Assembly (NCBI GenBank): GCA_029532415.1
Contig: JAQOTA010000054.1
Span: 3,782,001 to 3,846,000 of the forward strand
Reading direction: 5' to 3'
Length of the DNA: 64,000 nt
Origin: Marasmius tenuissimus
Lineage: Eukaryota; Basidiomycota; Agaricomycetes; Agaricales; Marasmiaceae
The notes under the pieces are model-generated. The model was not told the origin of the DNA and ran no database searches. It saw only the letters and a program-made list of their open reading frames with translations. The translations under genes and the position numbers were made by a program. Below, in pieces: positions 44,770 through 56,789 of this stretch (positions are counted from its first letter, which is position 1; each line of letters opens with the position of its first letter).

Positions 44770-45823
44770 CTACTCAGACTCCGGAGAGAGAACGACCCTG
44801 GGGCAGTTGTCTCCCGTTGGCTCCCAATCAGACGCCGCCGCAATCTTGTCGGCGAGTGCTTGCACGGTGGCCCCATTAATGGGGGTTGTAGATCTCTTCC
44901 ATCCTTCCTCGATCGGCAGGCGTTCTTCGCGGAAGAAAATCTGGACGAACCTACAGCACGATGAGAGGCAGAACAAAGTCAGTCTGGAGTGCAAGGGGGA
45001 AGAAATCACTGTCAAATAAAGCACTCACTCCTTAGGGGCCTCACCCGTGATCGGGTCACCCACAACGCTCAGATAGAACGCGCTCTCTCCAGCCCGAAAA
45101 CCCAGCTGAAAGTCCGTGTTCGTCACGTTTGGGTTCCTACTGATCGAATCAGCAAGTCGAGCGTGCATCACTTGGCCTGCAGAAGTCGTATTGTAGACGT
45201 CAGAGCCAGGGTTGGAGTTGAGTAGGACCGAGAAGATCTCTTCGCTGAAACTGATATGATCGCCCAGGGCGATATCCTCACGAGAGAGAGAGGCGTCGTG
45301 CTCGATGTTACCGTGCCTTTGTGTATAAAAAGAGGGCCATGAGGATTCGCTTCCTCATATCTAATCAGTGAGACACGCACAGGGAGATGTCGTGGAGTGA
45401 CATGGTTTGTGCTTCGCGGGAGGTCAGAAGTCCAATTTTGCCGGCTCCGATTGGAATGTCGGATTCCATGTTGTAGCCCTCTGTTACATGAAGAAAGACC
45501 ATGTCAGAGGATGGAGGTGATGGCGGAAAAGGCTCGTTGGCCAGCTCACTGAAAGCAGCTTCCACAATCATAGGGACTGAGATGTTACGGCCGTGCCTTG
45601 GTAAAAGTCCGTGATTAGCCAACCTACAGAGGCATTAGTCCCTCTCACGCAGTGTCTGGCAGTATCTTGAAACTCACGTATTGAGACCTGGGCAAGGACT
45701 GCGCAAGTCGTTGGGGCCCGGGGCCTGCCATGGATAGGCGGAGAAGTCGAAGCCACCGTCCTGAGCCTGAGCAGTGCCAACGGCCAGGGTGACGAGAGAA
45801 ACGATAAGCTTGTTGAGATTCAT
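44770..45823 (-). CDS. Unspecific peroxygenase, short type (UPO-5)
   Basis: Five exons, ATG 45821-45823, stop at 44770-44772. Signal peptide MNLNKLIVSLVTLAVGTAQA, PCP at 43-45, EHD at 112-114 with FSEEIFSVLL following, Glu about 184 in RAGESAFYL, and FREERLPIEEGWKRST. All catalytic positions are kept. Ala and Val changes near the active-site entry (SAFYLSVVGD instead of SGFYLSVMGD) could alter substrate range; that is inference. Its 3' half is nearly identical to the broken UPO-6. TATTTAA lies at 45899-45905. Confidence 0.92.
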
Positions 45824-45898
45824 GGTGCTGAGGCAGTGGCTTGCTTAATGAGCAGTTGGAAGCTGTCTTCTGGATCTCTGGCTTCCAGTATGTCTTGC

Positions 45899-45905
45899 TT
45901 AAATA
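45899..45905 (-). promoter_or_regulatory. TATA-like element of UPO-5 (TATTTAA)
   Basis: Same element as in UPO-3 and UPO-4, about 76-82 bases before the ATG. Confidence 0.5.
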
Positions 45906-46674
45906 CCCTCGAGGAACCAATAGGGAGCCTCCTAGAACTTTGTAATCAGGCCAAGGTCAACGAATCATTCATTCTCCGGGCGCTGGCGAAGGAGTTATTT
46001 CCGCCTGCTGCGGGTAGCGAGACAGAAGATAGGTAAGTATTTTCCAGTGATGAACTTGGGAGCGTGGAGCAAAAGACTCACGTATTCTCAATTTAGTGCA
46101 TGAACACTCTCGCCTACTTCTCTTCTGGAATACAAAGATGATTCAGAGCTCCTTACGAGCACCATTGGAATGAATGCGTACCATCAGTAACGTCGGCCTT
46201 CTTCGCCAGCTTGTCGTCGTGCAGCACGCGCAATATTCACGTATCCACGGCAGAAACGGGGTTCCGTGACTAGAGGTTCAGTTAATCGTGCAATGACGCG
46301 ATTAGATTTCTTCGAAAGTTGTATGCATCGCTGCGGGAGGACACTCAGCAGTCTCTCGGTACAACTCTTTTACCCCTTGTTCGGAATGCTGACGGTGCAT
46401 CCTAAAGGCAACGACAGGAGGTATGAAGATGACGATGTGCAAAGTTGGTCATTCGGGGCGATAGATACTGACTCGTACTGGTACGAGAGCAGGTCAACAT
46501 CTAGCCCTCAGACTTTCTGCGACTCTGCCATCACCATGCCCTCTTGTCTCTGTACCTCCATTCACACTCTCACGCTCTTCGGCAGCCCTGGTGGCTTTGA
46601 ACGCATGACTTTGTAGCCCCTGGTAGCAGGTTCTCAGGTCGATACCGTCTTTTCAATTCTTGCAAAAGGAGAAG
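45906..46674. other. Array spacer between UPO-5 and RPC40 pseudogene 4
   Basis: No gene. Repeats the spacer seen upstream of UPO-3 and UPO-4. Confidence 0.5.
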
Positions 46675-47725
46675 TCAACTTGCTGCATCACACAAGGTGA
46701 CCGAACGGACAGAAAACCCACAAATGAAAGGATGCCTGACCCTACTGAGTTCCATATTGTCCGCGAAGTCTGGATTTCGGCTGTATAGCTTCACGATCGG
46801 TGTACGCCTTCCCTGAGAGTTGAAGGTTACTAAGCCTGTTGCGAAAGACTTTCGGGATTCTTTGATGCGGTCGGGTGGAATTTCACCGTTAGACCGATAC
46901 CGAGATGAAAGCAATAGGAGGCAACCGCTGAAAAGGGCTCATGATTCGAATGAGTAAAGCTGACCGGCCCGTTCCCAATCTTGCAAAAGCTACATTGAGG
47001 ATCGCCGGCGCCGGTTTGATATGCGCAAATACGGTTCGTGCTATCCTGATCGGCTCCAGACGAGGTGTGAAGAGAGGAATTCACGACTGATCATGTTTTC
47101 GGGACCTCTGAGAGCGTCGTGGCTCCGGGCACAGGTGAGCTCGACGTCCAAGTATTTCGTCGTTTGCTGAATTGTTTAGTTTTGACGTGGATTGACTGAA
47201 TTACGATGAACGACATACAAACTCACAAACCCATTCTAAATCCATTTGTGTTGAGTCAACGTTCAAAGGCTCCAAGCTTATTCGATGCGCCGAAGCCTCG
47301 TCTCGAGTGTTATGATTCTATTGTGATTGTTGTGATTGAGGGCATCTTGAAAAAAAGCTTCAGCTCTCAGTTCCAGCCGAATCAACCAAACAGAGAACCG
47401 ACCACGTTCGCTATCGACGGATCGACGCCCACAGTGTCAAACTTCCTCCGTGAACTGGGAGGTCAAGTAACCTTCACTGCCGTATCTGTCCCATACGTGT
47501 TCAGTCCATACGTTTGGGATTTGGCAAGGCCAGGACGCGACGCACTTGGTTGAACTTTTGGAGATCCCGGAGATTATTGAGAGCACTGAATACGTGCTCT
47601 ACTATGACCCCATCCAATCGTCATAAGGTTATTTGTCTTAAGAACGCCGCTTTCAAAACGAAAGTGTTCGAGAGGATGAGGTCAATAGGAAGAGATTCAG
47701 AGGTTACATAATGTTGGCGCTCCGT
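46675..47725 (-). pseudogene. RPC40 pseudogene 4
   Basis: Minus strand, the longest RPC40 remnant: exon 5 reads GEIPPDRIKESRKSFATGL and continues to NPDFADNMELSRVR with one shifted joint; exon 4, exons 2-3 (FAIDGSTP on the opposite strand is a shadow of VGVDASI) and exon 1 pieces follow to the promoter block near 47700-47725. Stops and frameshifts break it. Same unit as UPO-5. Confidence 0.8.
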
Positions 47726-48167
47726 GAGCGCTAAAACTCCTCGTGAGCCTCGCCGACGTTTCGGCAACTCCCACTGTCACTGTCAGTGATTGTCAACCGT
47801 CGGATGATTGCTCTGTGCGAGCCAATCACTCCTGCATGTAGAGGTGGCGCGGTGGGTACTACTAAGTTCTGCGGGTCCATTTTCATGCTGCAGCTCGGAC
47901 CTTAAATAACTGACGTTGAACCTCCGCCGCCGTAACTCAGCAGACTATCCCCAGGGCCTACTACTGGTGGTATAGGTAGTCTGGTGAAGTCCGCGTGAAT
48001 ATGAGGCCTCGAGCATATCCACATGAATCACTATAATCATTCAACCGCAACAACATCTAATTAAGAAAACTTACGAATCTAAGGGTTGGATAAAAGTAAC
48101 ATCGTTCTAGCAACAAGCTCTTTGAGCCAAAGGTGACCACTGGTACGCGTGCGGCATTCACTGTCCA
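47726..48167. other. Array spacer, nothing recognised
   Basis: No gene, repeat or RNA was recognised here. Confidence 0.4.
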
Positions 48168-49212
48168 CTAAACCGGAGCGAGAACGACCCTGGGGCAGTT
48201 GTCTCCCGTTGGCTCCCAATCGGATAACTCCGCGATCTTCTCAGCAAGTGCTGACACAGTGCCAAAGTTGATGGGAGTTGTAGATCTCTTTCATCCTTCC
48301 TCGATCGGAAGACGTTCTTCGCGGAAGAAAATCTGGACGAACCTACAGCACGATGAGAGGCAGACCAAAGTCATTCTGGAGTGCAAGGGGGAAGAAATCA
48401 CTGTCAAATAAAGCACTCACTCCTTAGGGGCCTCACCCGTGATCGGGTCACCCATAACACTCAGATAGAATCCACTCTCCGCTGCCCGAGCACCCTGCTG
48501 AAAGTCCGTGTTCGTCACGTTTGGATTCCTGCTGATCGAATCAGCAAGTCGAGCGTGCATCACTTGGCCTGCAGAAGTCGTGTTGTAGACGTCAGAGCCA
48601 GGGTTGGAGTTGAGTAGGACCGAGAAGATCTCTTCGCTGAAACTGATATGGTCGCCCAGGGCGACATCCTCACGAGAGAGAGAGGCGTCGTGCTCGATGT
48701 TACCGTGCCTTTGTGTATAAAAAGAGGGCCATGAGGATTCGCTTCCTCATATCTAATCAGTGAGACACGCACAGGGAGATGTCGTGGAGTGACATGGTTT
48801 GTGCTTCGCGGGAGGTGAGGAGACCGAGTTTGCCGGTGAAGAGTGGAATGTCGGACTCCATGTTATAGCCCTCTGTAAGGCGACAAGTCAGGTCAACGAT
48901 TGAAGGCGATGGGAGAAAAGGAACGTTGGCCAACTTACTGGCTCCAGCTTCGATAATCATAGGGACTGAAATGTTACGACCATCCCTCGGTAAGAGTCAG
49001 TGATTAGCCAGCCTACGGAGGCATTAGTCCCTCTCGCGAAGTGTATGGCAGTATATTTGAACGCACGTATTGAGACCTGGGCAGGGACTACGCAAGTCGT
49101 TGGGGCCCGGGGCCTGCCATGGATAAGCAGAGAAGTCGAAGCCGTCGTCCTGGGCCTGAGCGACGCCGACTACCAGAGTCACGAGAGAAATGAGGAGCTT
49201 ACTGAGGTTCAT
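48168..49212 (-). pseudogene. Unspecific peroxygenase pseudogene (UPO-6), two nonsense codons
   Basis: Five-exon UPO layout, ATG 49210-49212, original stop 48168-48170. Exon 2 reads LANH then TGA (Gly codon GGA in paralogues, near 49002). Exon 5 reads PIEEG then TGA where paralogues have TGG (near 48290). PCP, EHD and the Glu (RAAESGFY) are otherwise kept and exons 3-4 are almost identical to UPO-5. Two independent stops make it a pseudogene; the near identity to UPO-5 suggests recent duplication or conversion. Confidence 0.88.
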
Positions 49213-50548
49213 TGTGTCGGTGCGATGGGTTACTTTCTTTCTTGTGGCTAGTGAGGAGTACGAGAAGTAAGTCTTTGTGTTTTGGGTCTCTAGGCTTCAG
49301 TCCGCCTTGCTTGAATAGCCTCAAACTCTAGGCAGTCTGACATCAGAATGAGGGATAAGCATCCGTATCCATTAATCATCCGTGCGGATGTGCCGAGCTT
49401 GTGTGCTGCTGTAATCGAAAAGTTTTTAGTTAGGTCTAATCCTATGGCAATTTTGTGAAGAGAGAGGAAAGACTCACGTATTTTCGGCGAGTGTGACATG
49501 GCCAACACGGATTCACCTACTTCTTGGATACAAAGGCATCGCTTTGATTTACCCGTCATTAACGCACAGCACATTCGCTAGCCATATGTACGCCCCATTG
49601 TCACTGAAAGCTCTGCAGTTGAGAGAGAGAAAGACGTGGCTGTTGGAGGCCTGGGCGGTAGACCATGGGACGTTTTTGAGTCTATTCAAGTGGTAGTTCT
49701 GTCGCCGTAGAAAGCACTCAATGAGCGGTCCGAGTCACTGCCAGTGCCAGTCGAAGTCGTGATTACAGGAGGGTAGATTGTCAGATTATCTGCATCAATT
49801 TGAAGCCGTGATGGTAGCTATCCGTTTTGAGTACATATTAGGGAAAGCGATCCGAGTCCTGCAAATGCCTATTGAAGCTCTATGTGAGAAACCGGAGATG
49901 AGTCAAACTTGAAACCTCAACGCACTTCGTACTATAATACCAACTGGCAGCGCGGTCTGGATGGGGCAAGCAGTCACTTGAAAGCAGCCTAATCCTATCC
50001 ACTTGAGTCGAGTTCCCCAGGTCCGATGTTGAAGGATCGTCAACGTAAGGTAGCAGGTGCAAGCTCACGGAAGATGGTGGGCGTCAGAGTTCAAAGAGCC
50101 TACAGTGCCGCCGGCATTCTTCGTCTCTTACATAACACCGGCCCGTGCCGGATATCTGCGGACCGTGTTCGAGTTTTGGAACTTGCCACTTGGGAATTGC
50201 TTGGGAAGGCTCAACGAAGTTTCGAAGCTCCGATGAGCAACCACAGCGTTTGAGTCAAAATGGTACGAGTACCGAGTGTGATTCTGGTGCAAGGGCCTCA
50301 CCGCTATCATTTGACTGCCATCACTTGGAGTGGTAGGCTCGAAACTCACTCCTTCCGCAAGACCCATGGGTTCACAAGTCGGCGCGAGCAATGACTCAAA
50401 TTACTCATAATCCTCAAATAAATAGGAAAATCAACGGTGTTCAAATTGTAAGCAAAAAGTTTAGCAACATTGTCCAGTCTGGAGTGGAGTGTACGCATGC
50501 TGCGCCCATCGTCTAAGAGCTAGTTGGGCCATCGGTACATTTGAAAGT
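49213..50548. other. Long array spacer without recognised genes
   Basis: No RPC40 remnant was recognised here, unlike the spacers of UPO-2 to UPO-5. Only short unsupported frames are present. The UPO-6 core promoter equivalent (TATTCAAGCAAGGC, near 49302-49315) lies at the left end. Confidence 0.4.
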
Positions 50549-51600
50549 TTAAAGCGGGACCGCAGGACTGAGAACAACCCTGGAACAGTTATCCCCTGTC
50601 GGCTCCCAGTCAGCCGCCTTCCTAATCTTGCCGGCGAGTGCTTTCACAGTATTGAGGTTCATGGAGACTTCAGACCTCTTCCATCCTTCCTCGATCGGAA
50701 GACGTTCCTCGCGGAAGAAGATCTGGACGAACCTAAGACACAAGGGTAGAGTAGAAGAAAAGGTCAGTCCAGAATGTAGTGGCAAAGAACACGGAGGTCG
50801 CACTCACTTTTTAGGCGCTTCACCCGTGATGGGGTCACCCATAACACTCAAATAGAACCCACTCTCCCCGGTACGAATACTGAACTGGATGTCCGTGTTG
50901 GTCACGTTCCGATTCCTGATGAGGGAATCAGCAAGTCGGGCCTTCATGACTTGGCCTGCGGAGGTTGTGTTGTAGACATCCGAGCCCGGGTTAGAGTTAA
51001 GAAGAGTTGAAAAGGTGGTCTCGTTGAAACCGATGTGATCGCCGAGGGCAATGTCCTCACGAGAGAGGGAGGCATCATGCTCGATGTTACCGTGTCTACA
51101 GGCAAAACATTAGACACATTAATGAGAATTTCGCTCTCAGGTTTGGGTCGGTACGGGGAACACGTACAAGGCAATGTCGCGGAGCGACATAGCATCCGCT
51201 TCAAAGGAGGTGAGGAGACCAACTTTGCCGGCTAAGATCAGGATGTCGGATTCTATGTTATAGCCCTCTACAATAAGGAGACAACCGAGTTAGAGAATGA
51301 ACGCAAGGAAGAGGAAAGGCTCGGAGGTCAACTTACTGAACCCGGCTTCCACGATCATAGGAACCGTGATGTTACGACCACTCCTCGGCAAGAACCCATG
51401 GTTGGCCAATCTGAAGTGATATGAGCTCTGTGAGTTATATCTAGAAGTGAGACGACATACGTGTTAAGGCCTGGGCAGGGACCACGGAGGTCGTTGGGTC
51501 CCGGGGCCTGCCATGGGTAAGCAGAGAAGTCGATGGTATCATGCTGAGCCTGGGCGACGCCAACGGCGAGGGCGATGAGCGAGAGGAGTTTGAAGTACAT
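50549..51600 (-). CDS. Unspecific peroxygenase, short type (UPO-7)
   Basis: Five exons, ATG 51598-51600, stop 50549-50551. Signal peptide MYFKLLSLIALAVGVAQA is shorter by two residues, so PCP is at 41-43, EHD at 110-112 and the Glu at about 182 (RTGESGFYL). Exon 3 reads KGYNIESDILILAGKVGL and exon 5 ends VVLSPAVPL. All catalytic residues are present. More diverged from UPO-3/4/5 than these are from one another. A TATTTAAG element lies near 51708-51715. Confidence 0.92.
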
Positions 51601-52464
51601 GATGGTGATGGTGATGATTAGCTTGGATGAAGTCGGTAGAGAGATCGAGAAGGTTAGAGATGGAAGCGAGTCTGTGTGTTCTGGGTCTCTAGATTTCAGC
51701 CCGCCTTGCTTAAATACGGATGGAATTCAGTATATCCTCCTGTTAGTTGAACATTGGACAAGGACACAGTATAGACGATGGCCTGTCTATTTTGCCGTTA
51801 GGATCCGAACTCCGACTACAATGCTGTGGTAGTACGAGGGCTGCCTAGTCTCGATCCATCCATTGAATAGGGACCAACAAAACACACAATCGACTATAAA
51901 CGGGCGGGGAACATTGGAGCTTGGCATTCGCAGTAAAATACTCAACAGAAACGCGAAACTTACATTAACGCACCTTCACGCCCTCATCCAATCATTCGAC
52001 CCTGATTAGCGACCAGTAAGCACCTCAACATGAATAGCAACCTCCTAAGTTGGAGCCATTACAATGCTTGAGATCAACCATCATACCCGCCAAGTCTGTG
52101 CTTCAATGCTGCGGTCCTGGGGTAGTTGCTATCATCCGTCTCAAATGGATAAACTGTTCGGAAAAATCGGCAAAATGGCGGATCCTCCTCCAATCAGAGG
52201 AGCCCAAACGGAAACTAAACTCCGGTCAACATTCTAATCATTTCTGCGTCCAATGAGAACGAGGAGATTGGCTCCAATGGTAGCCGATCCCAACCGAGTC
52301 CTGTTTCGCGAAAAAAAAGAGAGGACTTCATCAATATCAGCAGAGGTATGTAAAGGGGACAGACATAAGCAACGATACATGTGCACTCAAGACGAGTGAG
52401 ACAGTCACAAACTCGGGATTGTCAAGGAATAAAGACAGACCTCGAAGGCAACATACTCGTGCAA
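51601..52464. other. Intergenic region between UPO-7 and the ThDP enzyme
   Basis: Holds the UPO-7 promoter at its left end. A run of eight A near 52311 and nothing else recognised. Confidence 0.4.
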
Positions 52465-54652
52465 TCACAAAGACTCCAATACGACGTCCACGATTGCACA
52501 CCGCCTCTCCTCCACCACCACCCTAACTGCTTCCTCCAGCACACCCCGCAGCTCTTCGTATGCCTCCTCCAAGCTTTTTGTACTACCAGACCCTGCACCC
52601 GAACGCGAACCAACCCGCTTCCCCCATGCCCATCCACTCGTCGCTGCAACCGCGATTTGCGAGTAATCAGGGTCCTCCTCTTCGTTAAACTTGAAGCCGA
52701 CAGAGAGCTGCTCCCCAGACAAGGAGCGAGACCCGTGACCTTGTGGGTGAACGCCCAACATGGAGAATTTCGGTGACTAGTAAGCCAAGTGAGTTCAAGA
52801 ATCACAATGAGAAAGGAAGAATAACATACCTTCCACCCTCCATTATTCAGTACAATCGTTAAGAAAGGCGTATTATACCTCCTAGCAATCCAAAACGCCG
52901 AGCTGGGAACCCCAAACATATACGATCCGTCCCCGACCACCGCTACAATCAGGTCGTGTTTCTTCCTCTCGTCAGCACCCGCCATGACCTCCTCTCCGAA
53001 ATACGCTCCAGCGCAAGCACCCAACGCGTAACCAAGTGACGAACCCCCAGACGTCAACACGCTCCCAGGCGTCTCAGCGCGAAGATGTTCCCATACCAAG
53101 CCATAGTTGGATATAGCCTCGCTCACAAGAAGCGTCTTCAACGGGTCTTCCGGCTTATGTGTCGCAGCACGTAACGCGCGCATGATATGAGGAACCGTAA
53201 TCCTCGATGCGCCTTCAGCACCGAGAGATTCAGCCTCATCCAAACTCTTCACCCAAGTCCCCCTCCCCGCTTTCAATTCGTCCCCACGCGCTTGAACGAC
53301 CGGCTTCACTTTCTCTGTAACACCCTCCTCATTCATTTCCCTATGAAGGCTATCCAGAGCCTGCTCCAACACCGTCTCCGGATCCGCCTTTGCGAGCAGT
53401 TGCACCCCAGGATGCAACCCCAACTCCCACGTCCCCACATTCGTCTTCAACGGGTCTCCAGAATCAACGATAAAGACTTTCGCCTCAGAATTGGGAGAGC
53501 AGAAGAGGGGGAGCCAAGGCAAATCAGATTCGAGGACGAGTACCACATCGGCTTTGTTCAAGTGGGATTTGAGCGCATCGGTTTGGGGACCTGGGTTCAG
53601 ATACGTGATTCCGACCAAGTAAGGATGGGAGAAAGGAACGTTCAATGCGCTTGGGCATGAGCAGAAGATGGGGATTGCTAACAGTCCGGAGAGCGCGATC
53701 AAAGGTGAAATGGCGTGGACGTTTCTTCCGAGGTGAGATGTGATGATGAGGGGGTGTTTGGCGGCGAGGAGGGCTGATGACAATTTTTCGACATCGCCAG
53801 GGGAGAGACCGGCGGGGGCGATTGGGAGAGGGGGCTTCTTGTGCGTTGAAGTGATTGAATCGTATTCGGAAGGAGAGAGTTCTTGTTCCATGGCTTCGCG
53901 GCGAGCCCAGAGGTAGACAGGGCCTTGTGGTTCGCTTGTGCCACTGTGTGTGCGGAAGAGGTATCGTCAGCTGAGAATTTCTGAAGGATTGCCGGATACG
54001 CACATCTGCAGTGCCCGGTTGACGACCTGACCAATGTTTTTACCGGTCTGAATCTGGATTGTGTGTCGCATGTATTGTCTGATGATAGCCGACTGGTCTG
54101 GGATATCTGCACGAAAGATGTCTTAGCGCCGGTAATGCTGATGTCTAGAGAACCATTCACCTTGAATCCACATGATCCACTCATTTCTGGTCCCTTTCAG
54201 CTCGTTCCTACTCGTCGATGCAGATGCACCAGCGTAGATGAGAACAGGTACTCTTCCACGATCAACATTGTGGACAGCACCGGCAAGGGCCTACAAATAA
54301 GTAATTGAATCAGTTTAGACTATCGTTGTGCTAATAGGTCACACATAAGTACCTGAGTTCCAACATCGACATGGACAATTACTGCAGCAGGCTTTCCAGT
54401 AACCTGAGCATATCCCTGTGCTGCACTCAAAGCTACCATCTCGTTTGGACAAGTCACGATCTTGGGTTCAGTCCCACTCCCATCTCCTTCAATTCGTTGT
54501 CGCTGCAAATCTTCCAATAACGCTGGGTGGTCCGAGCCCCAATTGACGAAAGCATGCGTTATTCCAGCGTTCGATAGGACTTTGAGAAATGCAGAAGAGG
54601 CCGTATAGGTCATGGTGTTGGTGAAAGGAAACTTGGGAAATCCCGGAGTCAT
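52465..54652 (-). CDS. Thiamine-diphosphate-dependent enzyme, acetolactate synthase / benzoylformate decarboxylase-like
   Basis: Exons 54652-54353, 54290-54161, 54106-54004, 53943-52830 and 52776-52465 give 652 aa. N-terminal pyrimidine-binding domain with the catalytic Glu in CPNEMVALSAAQGYA; a central domain; C-terminal diphosphate-binding domain with VVGDGSYMF and LNNGGWK (the GDG...NN metal-ThDP motif). Such enzymes decarboxylate 2-keto acids or ligate them. No mitochondrial presequence is evident, which argues against the biosynthetic Ilv2 and for a catabolic or secondary role; benzoylformate decarboxylase and oxalyl-CoA-type members are alternatives. Substrate unknown. It separates the minus-strand UPO array from the intact RPC40-UPO pair. 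Confidence 0.85.
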
Positions 54653-55173
54653 ATGCAGCCTTTTATGGTCTCTTTGAAGCCGGACGAGCCCAAGTAATCG
54701 GTCACCTGGTATCCTCCCATCGTTGAGCTCTGGTCCTTGAAATTGCTACAACCCAGTCCCAATCCGGCATCACTGTCAGTCTCATCCATTCCCACCAACG
54801 CACATAGTGAATCTCGCACCAGAGCGTGTCGGTCTATGGTAAGCCTTGTACTAAAATGTCGGCCAAGCACATTCTGCGAATTACAAAGTTAGAATCGGCC
54901 GGTACTGACCAAGCAGGAATTGAGCACCTTTGAACGACCGATACTACCTCTGTAGCGCATTTTCATGAACCGTGAAGAGATAAGGAGACCTGCGAGTTCG
55001 AAGTCCCATATTGAGAGCGTATATGAGGATGCGATATGACAGTACGGCCGAAAAGAGCAGAGTTGCGAACCGTCCCACCCAAATGTGCTTTAGCGCCCTT
55101 GAAGCGCTGAAATTATGTAACCTATCAATTTTTTCCTCTTGCCCTCATCCTCTCGAGTACTCTCGAGTACAAA
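54653..55173. other. Divergent promoter region of the ThDP gene and RPC40
   Basis: No gene. Near 55095-55170 lies the RPC40 promoter block (AGCGCTGAAATTATGTAACC and the direct repeat CTCTCGAGTA twice), which recurs in the RPC40 pseudogenes. Confidence 0.5.
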
Positions 55174-56542
55174 ATGGCGTCTTCAAGCCAAATAAGCCCA
55201 CGAAGGCTGGTCGGAATAACAGCGGAGCGCGCAACAAATGTTTCCAACACTGAATTTCCCGGGCACTATCCTGGGGAGGACCTTTCTTGGGATCTTCAAA
55301 AGTTCAACCAAGTGCGCCGCGTCCTGACTTTGTTCAATTCTGAAAGTATTGACTGAATGTGGAAAGGACAGAATACGACTGTGAAGGTTACACGACTTTC
55401 AAATCGACAAATAGAGTTTGATATTGTGGGCGTCGATGCGTCGATTGCGAATGCATTTAGAAGGATTATGATGGCTGAGGTGAGTCTGGTGTTCATTCGA
55501 TCCGAAATGAGAATTAAAGCTCTTTTGTTAAAGATACCTTCTGTCGCAATAGAACGGGTATATATTTTTGACAACACGACTGTAATTCAAGATGAAGTAC
55601 TGGCACATCGAATAGGTTTAGTGCCGTTGAACGTTGACCCAACTATAATGGACTTCCGGGATCGTATGTCTTTGCTTTCGTCAACTTAACTCGCGTCGGA
55701 CTCATCGTTGCTTTCTTAGCGAATGACGAAAACCTGGCCACAGATCGCAACACGATTGTCTTCAAAGTCGAACTCACCTGTACCCGAAATCCCAACGCTC
55801 CCAAAGGTTCTGAAGACCCAGCACAACTGTATGTGAACCACGAGTTCCTCTCGTCGCATCTCGCCTGGAGTCCCGCGGGGGAACAAGAGACCGTATTTGC
55901 ACATTCCAAACCGGGACCGACGAACCCAAATATCGTTCTTGCGAAGCTGAGACCGGGGCAATCAGTGAACATGGAACTGCACGCGGTGAAGGGGGTGGGC
56001 AAGGATCACGCAAAGTTTAGTCCTGTCGGTACGTTCCGAATCCACTTGTTTCTTTCGTTCATTGGGCTCATGAGCCCCTTTCTAGCAACCGCTTCCTACC
56101 GTCTCCACCCCAACATTGTCCTAAAAGGCGAAGTTCCACCTGACCGCATCGAAGATTTCAAAAAGTGCTTCGCGGCAGGTGTGGTAGCCGTTGACTCGAA
56201 AGGAAAGGTGTACATTGACCGTGAAGCTATGAGGAGAGATTATGTTACCCGCGAGGTACTCCGGCATCCCGACTTTGCGGATAAAGTAGAGCTGAGTAGG
56301 ATCAGGGACCATTTTATTTGTAAGTTCTTGGTCGGCTTGAGTTCCCCTCCGTGATGCAGCAAGTTGACGACTCCTTTTTCTTTTTTACAGTCGGTGCAGA
56401 ATCAGAAGGACCGTATCGACCTGAGAGCCTGCTACCGGAAGCTATCAAAGTCATGCGTTCAAAGATATCGACACTACAAAAGAGCGCGCAGGCGTTGTTG
56501 GAGGTTCAGAGACAAGAGGACGTGACGATGGCAGAACCGTAG
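55174..56542 (+). CDS. RPC40: RNA polymerases I and III subunit RPAC1/AC40 (intact)
   Basis: Shared alpha-like subunit of RNA polymerases I and III, nuclear, pairing with AC19. Exons 55174-55311, 55372-55479, 55534-55663, 55720-56028, 56086-56319 and 56391-56542 give 356 aa, close to the usual length. Motifs: [11 protein letters not shown] near the N-terminus, [19 protein letters not shown] (alpha motif), [32 protein letters not shown] and a C-terminal SEAIKVM-like [10 protein letters not shown]. The first acceptor (AAAGGACAG before 55372) was chosen because it alone keeps the phase. It is essential in yeast. It is the intact source for four pseudogenes at 36.9-47.7 kb and precedes UPO-8 in the same direction. 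Confidence 0.93.
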
Positions 56543-56789
56543 AAATTTGAGGATCTAGGTGTTGATCGTTGATCTCTCTTGTACCAGCGAGAGCCACTAT
56601 CTATCGACGGGAATATATGAACGACTGCGTACACTATCGCCTTGACTGCTCGCCGTCGCTGTCACGGGAGTTCGTCGTGGGCGTCCCGAAGGGGTGAGAG
56701 AGAGAGAGAAGTAAGGAGGGATCCCTGAGCGCTCCACCGCAGCAACACGATCAGCCTTCAGCTCAATCCAGTGCCACAGAATCAACACG

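Noticed and set aside
53187..54184. Open frames overlapping the ThDP enzyme in other frames and strands
   Set aside because: The spliced minus-strand frame has the full ThDP motifs; these are shadows in GC-rich coding sequence.
54985..55010. tRNA-like GAGTTCGAAGTCCC box
   Set aside because: No matching A box, acceptor stem or cloverleaf could be folded around it; no tRNA was found in the window.
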